Below are positions 1 to 7,697 of a stretch of DNA of 13,197 nt, in pieces. Under the pieces are notes generated by a model, which did no database searches, was not told where the DNA came from, and was given only the letters and a program-made list of their open reading frames with translations. Every line of letters starts with the position of its first letter. The stretch's first letter is position 1. This DNA is from Dehalococcoidia bacterium (GTDB lineage Bacteria > Chloroflexota > Dehalococcoidia > Dehalococcoidales > RBG-16-60-22): contig JABMRL010000199.1 in assembly GCA_013202615.1 (NCBI GenBank), positions 1 to 13,197 on the forward strand. Direction: 5' to 3'. A program made the translations under genes and the position numbers.

Positions 1-39
1 ACCGAAGCAGACGCTTGTCCATGTGTTCAAAATGTGACT

Positions 40-55
40 CATGTCATTAGACATG
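40..55. repeat. Short inverted repeat overlapping the ccdA promoter
   Basis: The sequence reads CATGTC, a four-base ATTA spacer, then GACATG, a perfect 6-bp inverted repeat. It overlaps the -35 element proposed for the operon that starts at 83. A related half-site, CATGAC, follows at about 60-65. A dyad over a -35 box is a usual arrangement for a repressor operator, but no regulator gene is visible here and a 6-bp repeat can occur by chance. Confidence 0.35.
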
Positions 56-76
56 CTTTCATGACCGTTGTAGAAT
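48..76 (+). promoter_or_regulatory. Candidate sigma70-type promoter for the ccdA-gnd operon
   Basis: TAGACA at 48-53 and TAGAAT at 71-76 are separated by 17 bases. Each differs by one base from the consensus TTGACA/TATAAT. Transcription would start about 7 bases after the -10 box, at or next to the GTG start codon at 83. No Shine-Dalgarno sequence precedes that GTG, so the first gene may be read from a leaderless mRNA. Confidence 0.45.
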
Positions 77-82
77 CTTACT

Positions 83-778
83 GTGGAGAACGTTTCGGTT
101 GCCATTGCTTTTACGGCGGGATTGCTGTCCTTTCTATCGCCGTGTGTGTTACCGCTGGTCCCGGTCTACCTGGCCAGCCTGGTTGGGCCGGAACTGTTCA
201 ATGCGCGGAGAGAGGGCATGCGCCTGCCGACGTTTCTCCATTCACTAAGCTTTGTCCTCGGCTTTTCGCTGGTCTTCACCACCATGGGGGCTATTGCCGG
301 GCTGACCGGCTTTGCCATCAACCCGAGCCTTGCCCTGCTCAATGTGATTTCCGGCTCCCTGCTTATTGCTTTCGGCCTCTTTTTACTGGCGGCCCTTAAA
401 ATATCTTGGCTCAATTACGAAAAACGCCTGAGCCCGTCAACGGGAAGTACCACGGGCTACCTCCGCTCCTTTGTCATCGGGGCGTCATTTTCCCTTGCCT
501 GGACCGCCTGCGTTGGCCCGATACTTGGCGGCATTCTATCGCTAGCCCTGAACACGGCCACTGCCTGGTATGGGGCGTACCTCCTGGCGATATATTCACT
601 GGGGCTTGGCCTTCCGTTCCTGGTCATAGGGCTGGCGTTTGATTCTCTCCTGCCGTTGCTGCGGCGAATACAGCGCTATACCAGGATAATCCACGTGGTA
701 AGCGGTCTGCTTTTGATAATTATCGGAATTTTGATTCTGACCAATCAAATACACTGGTTCTCCACTATCGCGGCGTAG
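83..778 (+). CDS. ccdA: CcdA/DsbD-type thiol-disulfide transmembrane transporter
   Basis: A 231-residue integral membrane protein of the CcdA family (cytochrome c biogenesis / DsbD transmembrane domain), which carries reducing equivalents from cytoplasmic thioredoxin across the membrane to extracytoplasmic thiol proteins. It has about six hydrophobic segments. The two family cysteines are visible: Cys21 in the SPCVLPL motif of the first helix and Cys143 in TACVGP of the fourth; in characterised members this pair is redox-active. The start is GTG without a clear ribosome binding site; a promoter -10 box ends seven bases upstream. The next gene encodes a TlpA-like lipoprotein, the natural electron acceptor, only 20 bases downstream. 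The length fits CcdA rather than the full three-domain DsbD. The family is secure; the role (cytochrome c maturation or other disulfide reduction) is not determined by the sequence. Confidence 0.9.
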   Translation: MENVSVAIAFTAGLLSFLSPCVLPLVPVYLASLVGPELFNARREGMRLPTFLHSLSFVLGFSLVFTTMGAIAGLTGFAINPSLALLNVISGSLLIAFGLFLLAALKISWLNYEKRLSPSTGSTTGYLRSFVIGASFSLAWTACVGPILGGILSLALNTATAWYGAYLLAIYSLGLGLPFLVIGLAFDSLLPLLRRIQRYTRIIHVVSGLLLIIIGILILTNQIHWFSTIAA

Positions 779-798
779 GTTTATTTACGGAGGTTTTT

Positions 799-1326
799 AT
801 GAAGGCTTTCAAGGTAATTACGGTGGTGCTGATTTTTTCTGTGGCCTTTTCTGGTGTTTTGCTGTCCGGCTGCGCCGGTTCCGGTACGGCATCGGGACAC
901 GGGCCGGAGATAGGCAAACTGGCACCGGACTTCACCTTGAACGGACTGGATGGGCAGGAGGTGTCGCTCAGCGGCTTGCGCGGCAAACCGGTCCTGCTCA
1001 ATTTTTGGGCCACCTGGTGTGGCCCCTGTCGCATTGAGATGCCGTTTCTGCAGACGATATACGAAAAATGGACGGGTACAGAGCTGGTGCTGCTGGCGGT
1101 GAACCTTCAAGAGGACCCGGGTAAAGTGAGAGAATTTGTAGAAGACGCCGGCTATTCTTTTCCGATACTGCTGACATTTGGAAATGAGGTACCTCTTGCC
1201 TATAATATACGTGGCATACCGGCCACGTTTTTCATTGATGCCGACGGGGTGATACGCGATATTAAAGTCGGCGCGTTTTTCGGGATAGGGGATATAGAGT
1301 CGAGGCTGGTTAAAATCATGCCGTAA
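799..1326 (+). CDS. TlpA/ResA-like thioredoxin-fold lipoprotein
   Basis: A 175-residue extracytoplasmic thiol-disulfide oxidoreductase. The N-terminus is a lipoprotein signal: Lys2/Lys5, a hydrophobic core, then the lipobox LSGC with lipidated Cys25. A short Gly/Ser-rich linker follows. The AhpC-TSA/Redoxin (TlpA-like) domain runs from about residue 37 to the end, with the active site WCGPC (Cys74, Cys77) and the cis-proline loop in RGIPATFFID. The mature protein would be anchored on the outer face of the cytoplasmic membrane and be reduced by the CcdA homologue encoded just upstream. The start has a good ribosome binding site (ACGGAGGT). Homologues keep apocytochrome c or other secreted cysteine proteins reduced; the substrate here is unknown. 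Confidence 0.9.
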   Translation: MKAFKVITVVLIFSVAFSGVLLSGCAGSGTASGHGPEIGKLAPDFTLNGLDGQEVSLSGLRGKPVLLNFWATWCGPCRIEMPFLQTIYEKWTGTELVLLAVNLQEDPGKVREFVEDAGYSFPILLTFGNEVPLAYNIRGIPATFFIDADGVIRDIKVGAFFGIGDIESRLVKIMP

Positions 1327-1354
1327 CTGATATAATGGAGGGCGAGGGTTTGAA

Positions 1355-1660
1355 ATGGATGATGTTTTGAATGAAGCCTATGGAATAGTCCAGTGCAAGG
1401 AATGCCCCTGGTACAAGGCATGCGTGATGCCGATGCGTTTTTCGGCCGAAGATATACGCCGGCAACTGGAGTCGGCGCCGGGGATAAACGTTTCCCAGCC
1501 CACAGACCTGGGTATGCAGGATCTTCTGTCCAGCATGGCCACGGCCGCGCAGAACTCTTTGCTTGAAGGCTGCCCCGTATTTATCGCTCGCCTGCGTGAT
1601 AATCCCAAGCTGGCGCAACGCCTGAAAGAAATCATGCAGAAATGGAGTGAGGAAGAATAG
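1355..1660 (+). CDS. Small four-cysteine protein of unknown function
   Basis: A 101-residue soluble protein that I cannot assign to a named family. It has a cysteine cluster near the N-terminus, C-x2-C-x5-C (Cys14, Cys17, Cys23, in a [10 protein letters not shown] context), and a fourth Cys73 in GCPVF. The spacing suggests a bound metal (zinc or an iron-sulfur cluster) or a redox role, but this is inference. The C-terminal third is charged and probably helical. There is no signal peptide or membrane segment. It starts at an ATG preceded by a GGAGGGCGAGG stretch, 28 bases after the TlpA-like gene and 14 bases before transketolase, so it is co-transcribed with both. The context fits either a thiol/redox accessory protein or a link to carbon metabolism. 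Confidence 0.75.
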   Translation: MDDVLNEAYGIVQCKECPWYKACVMPMRFSAEDIRRQLESAPGINVSQPTDLGMQDLLSSMATAAQNSLLEGCPVFIARLRDNPKLAQRLKEIMQKWSEEE

Positions 1661-1674
1661 CAGAAGAGCACATT

Positions 1675-3690
1675 ATGAGCGATTCCAGAATTGATGAGCT
1701 CTGCATAAACACGATACGGTTCCTGGCGGTTGACGCGATACAGAAGGCCAATTCCGGCCACCCCGGAGCTCCTCTTGGCGCGACACCGATGACTTACGTC
1801 CTCTGGGACCGATTTCTCAAGCACAACCCTGAGGACCCCGAATGGCCAGACCGCGACCGTTTTATTCTTTCCTGTGGCCACGCGTCGGCAATGCTCTACG
1901 CGCTGCTGCACCTGACCGGCTATGACCTGTCTCTGGATGACATCAAGCAGTTTCGCCAGTGGGGCAGCCGGACACCCGGCCACCCTGAATACGGGATTGT
2001 TCCCGGCCTTGAGGTGACCACCGGACCGCTCGGGCAGGGATTTGCCAACGGTGTGGGCATGGCTATTGCCGAGCGCCGGCTGGCGGCAAGTTACAACCGC
2101 CCGGGTCATGAAATCGTCAATCATTATACGTATGCCATCGTCTCTGATGGAGACCTCGAGGAGGGCATTTCGTCAGAGGCGGCTTCCATGGCGGGGAATC
2201 TGCGCCTGGGAAAGCTCATCTATCTCTATGACGACAACGGCATCTCCATTGAGGGCAAGACCAGTATTACCTTCACCGAGGATATCGCCAGGCGATTTCA
2301 ATCCTGCGGCTGGCAGGTTATCGGGCCGGTCAACGGTTTTGACATTGATGCTGTGGAAAGTGCGCTGCGGGAAGCACAGGCAGATTCAGAGCGTCCAAGC
2401 CTGATTATCTGCCGGACAGTTATTGGCTATGGCAGCCCGAACAAGGCGGGCAAAGCTGCCGCCCACGGTGAGCCGCTCGGTGAGGACGAAGTGCAGTTGA
2501 CCAGGAAGCAGCTGGGGTGGGATAACGAAGAGGCATTCGCCGTGCCGCCGGAGGCGCTGAAACACCTGAGAAAAGCGCGGGATAGAGGCAGAAAACAGCA
2601 GGACGAGTGGCAGCAAAAATTGGAGGCATATCGTCAGGCATACCCTGATGCAGCGTGTCAGCTTGAAGAAGACCTCAGCGGTGAACTGCCGGAAGGATGG
2701 GACAGTGACCTCGATGGTCTGTTCAGGGAAGAAACCAAACCGATTGCCACCCGTTCGGCATCAGGGCTGGTAATGAATGCTCTGGCACCCAGAGTACGTT
2801 CCCTCGTGGGAGGCTCGGCTGACCTGGCCCCTTCGACGAAAACCATGCTGTCAGAAGGTGGTGATTACAGCGCGGCTGATTACCGTGCCCGCAACCTGCA
2901 TTTTGGCATCAGAGAGCATGCCATGGGTGCTATCGCCAGTGGTATGGCACGGCATGGAGGGGTTATCCCGTACACCGCCACGTTTCTCATTTTTTACGAC
3001 TATATGCGCCCGCCGGTGCGCCTGGCGGCCATGATGGGGCTGCGGGTAATATATATCTTTACTCACGATTCGGTGGGGGTGGGAGAGGATGGACCGACCC
3101 ACCAGCCCATAGAGCAGCTCGTTGGCCTGAGGTCGGTTCCCAATCTGGTGACCATCCGTCCCGCTGATGCTACCGAGACCGCAGAGGCGTGGAAAGTAGC
3201 CCTGAAACGGGACAATGGCCCGACGGCGCTGGTGCTCAGTCGCCAGAACCTGCCGGTGCTTGACCGCGGGAAACTGGCACCGGCCAGCGGCGTGCAGCGG
3301 GGTGGTTACATACTTCAGGATGCGGAGAAACCGGAGGTTATTATCATAGGCACCGGTTCGGAGGTGGCCATAGCGCTGGAGGCGGGCGAGTTGTTGCAGG
3401 AAAGAGGCATAAGGGCGCGTATCGTGTCGCTTCCGTCCTGGGAGCTATTTGATGCCCAGCCAGTTGAATACCGCAACACGGTATTACCGGAAAGCGTAAA
3501 AGCCCGGATATCAATCGAGGCGGGAAGCCCGTTGGGGTGGGAGCGATATGTCGGCGATAATGGAGTCATTATCGGGATTCCTCATTTCGGCTCTTCCGCT
3601 CCGGGCAAAGTACTTTACGAAAAACTGGGCCTGACGGCCCAGCGCGTGGCTGATGAAGCCGCTAACCTTCTGAAAGGAGGCGAGAAATGA
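1675..3690 (+). CDS. tkt: Transketolase
   Basis: A 671-residue full-length transketolase, the thiamine-diphosphate enzyme that moves two-carbon ketol units between sugar phosphates in the non-oxidative pentose phosphate pathway. The N-terminal domain has the substrate-binding His29 (SGHPGAPLG), GPLGQG at about 117-122, and the ThDP/metal motif beginning GDG-like at 157-160 (SDGDLEEG) and ending DDNG at 186-189. The pyrimidine domain includes GGSADLAPS and the catalytic glutamate in REHAMG (Glu414). The phosphate/substrate histidine region is [20 protein letters not shown], and LSRQN follows. The C-terminal domain is intact. The ribosome binding site is weak (AGAAGAG). The last codons overlap the rpiB start in an ATGA arrangement, so the two are translationally coupled. 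Confidence 0.97.
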   Translation: MSDSRIDELCINTIRFLAVDAIQKANSGHPGAPLGATPMTYVLWDRFLKHNPEDPEWPDRDRFILSCGHASAMLYALLHLTGYDLSLDDIKQFRQWGSRTPGHPEYGIVPGLEVTTGPLGQGFANGVGMAIAERRLAASYNRPGHEIVNHYTYAIVSDGDLEEGISSEAASMAGNLRLGKLIYLYDDNGISIEGKTSITFTEDIARRFQSCGWQVIGPVNGFDIDAVESALREAQADSERPSLIICRTVIGYGSPNKAGKAAAHGEPLGEDEVQLTRKQLGWDNEEAFAVPPEALKHLRKARDRGRKQQDEWQQKLEAYRQAYPDAACQLEEDLSGELPEGWDSDLDGLFREETKPIATRSASGLVMNALAPRVRSLVGGSADLAPSTKTMLSEGGDYSAADYRARNLHFGIREHAMGAIASGMARHGGVIPYTATFLIFYDYMRPPVRLAAMMGLRVIYIFTHDSVGVGEDGPTHQPIEQLVGLRSVPNLVTIRPADATETAEAWKVALKRDNGPTALVLSRQNLPVLDRGKLAPASGVQRGGYILQDAEKPEVIIIGTGSEVAIALEAGELLQERGIRARIVSLPSWELFDAQPVEYRNTVLPESVKARISIEAGSPLGWERYVGDNGVIIGIPHFGSSAPGKVLYEKLGLTAQRVADEAANLLKGGEK

Positions 3691-4163
3691 CGCTGCGAGT
3701 TGCCATAGGCGCCGACCACGGCGGGTTTCCCCTGAAAGCCGAGCTAACACCCTGGCTGCGGGAATGCGGGTATGAAGTGATGGACCTGGGTGCCGAGACG
3801 CTTATCCCCACCGATGACTATCCTGACTACGCGCTGGCCGTCGCCGAGGCGGTAGCCTCGGGCAGGGCACAGCGTGGTATCATCATCTGTGGGAGTGGCA
3901 TTGGCGCCTGCATCGTGGCCAACAAGATACCGGGGGTGCGGGCCTGTCCCTGCCATGATACATATTCGGCGCACCAGGGGGTGGAGCACGACGATATGAA
4001 TGTCCTGTGCCTCGGGGCACGGGTGGTGGGAGGAGCGCTGGCCCGGGAAGTGGTCGAAGTTTTCCTGAAAGCCGAATTTCTCGATGAAGAGCGCTTCCGA
4101 CGGCGCCTGCAGAAAATATTGAATATTGAATCGCAAAACATGATAAAGAGGAAAGACATATAA
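3687..4163 (+). CDS. rpiB: Ribose-5-phosphate isomerase B
   Basis: A 158-residue RpiB/LacAB-family isomerase that interconverts ribose 5-phosphate and ribulose 5-phosphate. Diagnostic motifs are IGADHGGF (7-14), the active-site ICGSGIG with catalytic-base Cys68, the ANKIPGVRA strand, HDTYSA (His90) and the [16 protein letters not shown] block (100-115). Length is close to the roughly 150 residues usual for the family, with a short extra charged tail. Ser70 replaces the threonine common at that position, a conservative change. The start codon overlaps the transketolase stop (ATGA), with AAGGAGG just upstream. Together with tkt and the rpe homologue it supplies the pentose-phosphate interconversions. 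Confidence 0.96.
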   Translation: MTLRVAIGADHGGFPLKAELTPWLRECGYEVMDLGAETLIPTDDYPDYALAVAEAVASGRAQRGIIICGSGIGACIVANKIPGVRACPCHDTYSAHQGVEHDDMNVLCLGARVVGGALAREVVEVFLKAEFLDEERFRRRLQKILNIESQNMIKRKDI

Positions 4164-4176
4164 GAGGAAGATTGCA

Positions 4177-5778
4177 ATGACGGATTTTCCGGCGTTTGGA
4201 GAGATGCTTGATGGCGTGAAACTGCAAGATATCGTGGCACGTATCTGGCACAAAGACCACATGGTATGGAAGCCAGAGCCTAAAGAGATTACAAATCGAC
4301 TTGGCTGGCTGGTTCTTCCCGAAACGATGAAAGAAAAGGTGCCGGAATTAACATCGTTTGCCGGGGAAGTGCGCAGCGCCGGATACAGGCATGTCGTGCT
4401 GCTGGGTATGGGTGGCGCCAGCCTGGGCGCGGAGGTGCTGCACGACACTCTGGGCAGCGGGAGGGGTTATCCGGATTTCAGGATACTTGATTCCACCGTG
4501 CCGGATTGGGTGGCCGCGGTTACGGAAGCCATCGACCCGGCACATACGATATTCCTGGTTTCATCGAAGTCGGGCGGTACCATTGAGACGGCCACCTTCT
4601 ACAGGTATTTCCGCGGACTCGTCGAACAATCGGTGGGAAAGGAGCGTGCCGGGCGGAACTTTGTGGCTATCACCGACGCCGGGTCATCGCTGGCCGGGCT
4701 TGCGGAGGAAGCTGGATTCTGCCGTGCCTTTTTGAACCCGGAGGACGTGGGTGGACGTTACTCGGTGCTATCCTATTTTGGACTGGTGCCGGCGGCGCTG
4801 ACGGGAATTGACATAAAGACCATACTCGGGCGTGCTGAGGAAATGAAGCGCCATTGCGCTGCCGATGTTCCGGTTCAGGAAAATCCCGGCGCCTGGCTCG
4901 GCGCATTAATCGGCACGTTTGCCCGGCGGGGGAAAGATAAATTAACGCTGGTTACTTCATCGTCAGTTGGCCGCTTCGGGCTATGGCTGGAACAGCTTAT
5001 TGCCGAGAGCCTGGGCAAGGATGGAACCGGCATTATTCCGGTCATGGGTGAGCCGATTATGGCACCCGAAGACTATGGAGAGGACCGGCTTTTTGTCTAT
5101 CTGCGACTCAGGGATGACAATAACGATGATATGGATGAGGCCATAGAGCGTATCCGGTCTTCGGGACAGGACGTGATTACCCTGGACTTGAAGGACAAGT
5201 ATGATATTGGCGCGGAGTTATTCCGCTGGGAGTTCGCCACCGCGGTGGCGGGCGCTATACCGGGCATAAACCCGTTTGACCAGCCCGACGTACAGGCGGC
5301 CAAGGATGCTACGGGTCGGGTCTTACAGGAATTTCAGGATACCGGCCAGCTGCCGTCGCTGGAAATATCTGAATCACTTGATGAGTTGATGTCGGAAATC
5401 AGGAAGGGCGATTACCTGGCAATTATGGCTTTCACGAAGCAGATGCCGGAGCTGGAAGAAACGTGCGCCGAATTACGTCGCAAGGTAATGGAGAAACACC
5501 GTATCGCCACCACCTTCGGCTACGGGCCGCGCCTGCTGCACTCCACCGGGCAGCTGCACAAGGGAGGTCCTAACACGGGTCTTTTCCTTCAGGTAACCAT
5601 GTCTCATGAGCATAAGATACCTGTCCCCGGTGCGCCGTACACGTTTGATATACTGGCAGATGCCCAGGCACTTGGCGACCTTCAGACCCTGCTGGCGCTG
5701 AAAAGGCGTGTGGTCAGAATTCATCTTGATTCCGGAGACACGGCGACCTTCGCCAGAATAGTGTCCGATTTGGCGTAG
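4177..5778 (+). CDS. pgi: Phosphoglucose isomerase, of the type fused to transaldolase elsewhere
   Basis: A 533-residue isomerase converting glucose 6-phosphate and fructose 6-phosphate. It resembles the PGI half of bifunctional transaldolase/phosphoglucose isomerase proteins rather than classical Pgi. Seen motifs: GMGGASLGAEV (77-87), the sugar-phosphate SIS loop SSKSGGTIET (129-138), NPEDVGGRYSVLSYFG, the EQLIAESLGKDGTG block with GEP shortly after, and the C-terminal GYGPRLLHSTGQLHKGGPN. No transaldolase domain precedes it: the N-terminal 70 residues lead straight into the first SIS domain. It is preceded by AAGAGGAAG and lies 13 bases after rpiB. Transaldolase must be supplied elsewhere, if present at all. 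The isomerase assignment is firm. Confidence 0.93.
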   Translation: MTDFPAFGEMLDGVKLQDIVARIWHKDHMVWKPEPKEITNRLGWLVLPETMKEKVPELTSFAGEVRSAGYRHVVLLGMGGASLGAEVLHDTLGSGRGYPDFRILDSTVPDWVAAVTEAIDPAHTIFLVSSKSGGTIETATFYRYFRGLVEQSVGKERAGRNFVAITDAGSSLAGLAEEAGFCRAFLNPEDVGGRYSVLSYFGLVPAALTGIDIKTILGRAEEMKRHCAADVPVQENPGAWLGALIGTFARRGKDKLTLVTSSSVGRFGLWLEQLIAESLGKDGTGIIPVMGEPIMAPEDYGEDRLFVYLRLRDDNNDDMDEAIERIRSSGQDVITLDLKDKYDIGAELFRWEFATAVAGAIPGINPFDQPDVQAAKDATGRVLQEFQDTGQLPSLEISESLDELMSEIRKGDYLAIMAFTKQMPELEETCAELRRKVMEKHRIATTFGYGPRLLHSTGQLHKGGPNTGLFLQVTMSHEHKIPVPGAPYTFDILADAQALGDLQTLLALKRRVVRIHLDSGDTATFARIVSDLA

Positions 5779-5792
5779 CCGGTAAGGAGAAG

Positions 5793-6713
5793 ATGGCTGA
5801 GATGGAACTGGGTATGATAGGTCTGGGGCGGATGGGTGGTGACATGGTGCGCCGTCTTCTAAAGGGCGGACATCGAGTTGTCGTTTATGACCTCGTACCG
5901 GAAGCAGTGCAGGCACTGGTGGAACAGGGAGCGGCCGGCACCACGTCAATTGCGGAATTAACCTCCAGGCTTGGAGCACCTCGCACTGTCTGGCTGATGG
6001 TACCGGCCGGTGAAACCACAGAGGAAACCATTGCCGAGATGGCGGCTCACCTATCGGCCGGGGATTGCCTTATAGATGGCGGCAACTCGTACTATAAAGA
6101 CAGCATGAGGCGGGCTGCCATGCTGGCAGAAAAGAACCTGTTTTTCCTTGATGTGGGCACAAGTGGCGGCATCTGGGGACTGGAGAAGGGGTACTGCCTG
6201 ACGATTGGGGGGGAGTTGGCGGCTTTTCAAAGGTTGGAGCCGATATTCCAGACCCTGGCGCCAGCGCCGGACAAAGGGTATGGTTACGTTGGGCCGTCCG
6301 GTGCCGGGCATTTCGTCAAGATGGTTCATAATGGCGTTGAATATGGCCTGATGGAAGCATACGCAGAAGGTTTTGAGCTGATGCAGGCCAAGCAGGAATT
6401 TGGCCTGGACCTGGAGAAAATCGCAGGGATATGGCGCGACGGGAGCGTGGTGCGTTCCTGGTTGCTTGACCTGGTCGCCGTTGCCCTTGGTGAGGATGCG
6501 GAACTGGAAAACATCCAGGCCTATGTGGAAGATTCCGGTGAGGGGCGATGGGCGGCGCAGGAATCAGTGGAACTGGCAGTGCCGGCACCGGTTATTGTTC
6601 AGTCGCTTCAGGCCAGGTTCCGCTCACGCCAGGAGCAACCCTTCGGGGCGAAGCTGCTGGCCGCACTGCGGAAGCAGTTCGGAGGGCATGCGGTGAAAAA
6701 ACCAGAGAAGTAA
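5793..6713 (+). CDS. gnd: 6-phosphogluconate dehydrogenase (decarboxylating), short form
   Basis: About 303-306 residues, the short (YqeC/GndA-like) class, against roughly 470 in classical Gnd. It oxidatively decarboxylates 6-phosphogluconate to ribulose 5-phosphate. The Rossmann motif GLGRMG is at 10-15. The second strand ends VVYD with Asp33, where NADP-dependent relatives usually carry Asn-Arg; this suggests NAD preference (inference). The substrate block is GGNSYYKDS and DVGTSGGIWGLEKGYCL; the catalytic Lys176 and Asn180 lie in GAGHFVKMVHNGVEYG. The C-terminal helical domain is present, ending near QPFGAKLLAAL. Start is uncertain: AAGGAGA is 3 bases from the ATG at 5793 but 12 bases from the ATG at 5802, which would drop the first three residues. 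Last gene of the operon, converging on rpe 16 bases away. Confidence 0.93.
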   Translation: MAEMELGMIGLGRMGGDMVRRLLKGGHRVVVYDLVPEAVQALVEQGAAGTTSIAELTSRLGAPRTVWLMVPAGETTEETIAEMAAHLSAGDCLIDGGNSYYKDSMRRAAMLAEKNLFFLDVGTSGGIWGLEKGYCLTIGGELAAFQRLEPIFQTLAPAPDKGYGYVGPSGAGHFVKMVHNGVEYGLMEAYAEGFELMQAKQEFGLDLEKIAGIWRDGSVVRSWLLDLVAVALGEDAELENIQAYVEDSGEGRWAAQESVELAVPAPVIVQSLQARFRSRQEQPFGAKLLAALRKQFGGHAVKKPEK

Positions 6714-6729
6714 GACTCTTGGTGGAGTT

Positions 6730-7377
6730 TCAATACCCCTGAACCAGAGATTGTAAATGGCGATAGCTTTTCGCCGGGTCTGGCTGCAGAAAAATCGCGC
6801 TGCCCACGCAGATATAATCAACACCGGCGCTGGCGATTTCCCTGATATTGTTCTCCTTGACGCCACCGTCAACCCCGATTTTGATTCCAGATCGAATAGC
6901 TCTCAATTCAGCCACCTTGTCCATCACTTCCGGGATAAATTTGCTGCCGTAGAAGCCTGGTGTTACCGTGAGGAGGAGAATGCTATCAACCTGGTCGATA
7001 TAAGGTACGACGGCGGATACCGGCGTCTCCGGGTTGATGGCCAGCCCGATATCAATTTCAAGGTCTCGGCTGCGTGAAATAACTTTGTGGGGGGAGGTGG
7101 TGGCTTCGTGGTGAAAAATAACCTTGCTGGCGCCGGCCTGCTTGAAATCGGCAACGTATTCTTCAGGGTTAGTAACCATCAGGTGGACTTCCCATTTCAG
7201 CTTGTCGGGCAGGCCAACTATCTGTTCCCGGGTAATGCTCCGCGATGGTACGAAGCGGCCATCCATAATGTCAATCTGGACAAAGTCGGTGAAGGTTTCT
7301 GCCTGACGGGCCATCTTCTCAAGGGCGGATGGGTCATCAGTAAGAATGGCCGGTACCACTTTCACGTTTCTGCTCAT
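6730..7377 (-). CDS. rpe: Ribulose-phosphate 3-epimerase homologue (variant metal site)
   Basis: A 215-residue TIM-barrel protein of the Rpe family, which interconverts ribulose 5-phosphate and xylulose 5-phosphate. Seen motifs: VPAILTDDP at the N-terminus, DIMDGRFVPS (36-45), EVHLMV with His65, the FHHEA strand (88-92), LAINPETP, LLTVTPGFYGSKF (135-147) and VDGGV (Asp170). In characterised enzymes two histidines and two aspartates bind the metal. Here Asp36, His65 and Asp170 are present, but the first histidine is replaced by Gln34 (VQIDIMDG). The phosphate loop also reads TPGFYG in place of NPGFGG. It may be a divergent epimerase clade or act on a related sugar phosphate. The start has AAGAGG seven bases upstream and its own promoter. 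It points against the operon that holds its pathway partners. Confidence 0.8.
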   Translation of the reverse strand: MSRNVKVVPAILTDDPSALEKMARQAETFTDFVQIDIMDGRFVPSRSITREQIVGLPDKLKWEVHLMVTNPEEYVADFKQAGASKVIFHHEATTSPHKVISRSRDLEIDIGLAINPETPVSAVVPYIDQVDSILLLTVTPGFYGSKFIPEVMDKVAELRAIRSGIKIGVDGGVKENNIREIASAGVDYICVGSAIFLQPDPAKSYRHLQSLVQGY

Positions 7378-7414
7378 AGCAAAACCTCTTACCAGCAGGC
7401 GACTAACCGCAGTA

Positions 7415-7444
7415 ATTGTAGATTTCGTGAAGATACGGTGTCAA
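7415..7444 (-). promoter_or_regulatory. Sigma70-type promoter of rpe
   Basis: On the - strand TTGACA (7444-7439, perfect -35) and TACAAT (7420-7415, five of six) are separated by 18 bases. Transcription would begin near 7408, giving a leader of about 30 bases with the AAGAGG ribosome binding site before the ATG at 7377. Because it lies downstream of the terminator at 7517-7486, rpe looks transcribed independently of the RNA unit further upstream. Confidence 0.75.
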
Positions 7445-7485
7445 GTATACGAAAAGACCGCATTCCTTCGGGTAATGTAGGGCGT

Positions 7486-7517
7486 AAAAAAGAGAGGGCA
7501 CTTTTCAGCGCCCTCTC
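7486..7517 (-). terminator. Rho-independent terminator ending a leftward transcript
   Basis: On the - strand a perfect 8-bp stem, GAGAGGGC (7517-7510) with GCCCTCTC (7499-7492), closes a 10-base loop and is followed at once by six T residues (7491-7486). This is a textbook intrinsic terminator for transcription coming from the right. No conventional gene lies between it and the divergent promoter region, so it either ends a small RNA or is the terminator half of an attenuator before rpe. Confidence 0.8.
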
Positions 7518-7652
7518 CCATTTGCTTTTTGTCTCGAGCCCAACTCACTTCCGGTTATTACTGCCGGACCTGGTCTCTCATTACTGAGACTGACCCTTTT
7601 TTCTAACTCGAGTCGAGTTCGAGGTCCGTCCGCCCTGCCGTCAGGCAGGGCA

Positions 7653-7697
7653 CTACTGGTCCACCTGCCATACTCCGAAGAGCTCGTGAAGTCTCAC
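7653..7697 (-). CDS. 14-codon mini-ORF with a very strong ribosome binding site
   Basis: GTG start at 7697 and TAG at 7655-7653, encoding MRLHELFGVWQVDQ. The upstream AGGAGGTGA (7710-7702) matches the 16S anti-Shine-Dalgarno over nine bases with about four bases of spacing. An alternative ATG at 7703 in the same leader gives only two codons (ATG CTG TGA). The stop codon falls one base before the first hairpin of the downstream structured RNA, a leader-peptide arrangement. There is one Trp codon and no run of a single amino acid, so it does not look like a classical amino-acid attenuator. Confidence 0.4.
   Translation of the reverse strand: MRLHELFGVWQVDQ

Noticed and set aside
1378..2124. 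Long antisense frame of 248 codons opposite the cysteine protein and tkt
   Set aside because: It lies opposite clearly conserved coding sequence and has no recognisable domain; a shadow of codon use in the GC-rich + strand genes.
3744..4448. Antisense frame of 234 codons opposite rpiB and pgi
   Set aside because: It is fully covered by two recognised genes on the other strand and shows low-complexity composition.
7632..7651. GCCCTGCC/GGCAGGGC hairpin as a terminator or dispersed REP-like repeat
   Set aside because: No T-run follows, so it is not a terminator; only one copy is in the window, so a repeat family cannot be claimed.
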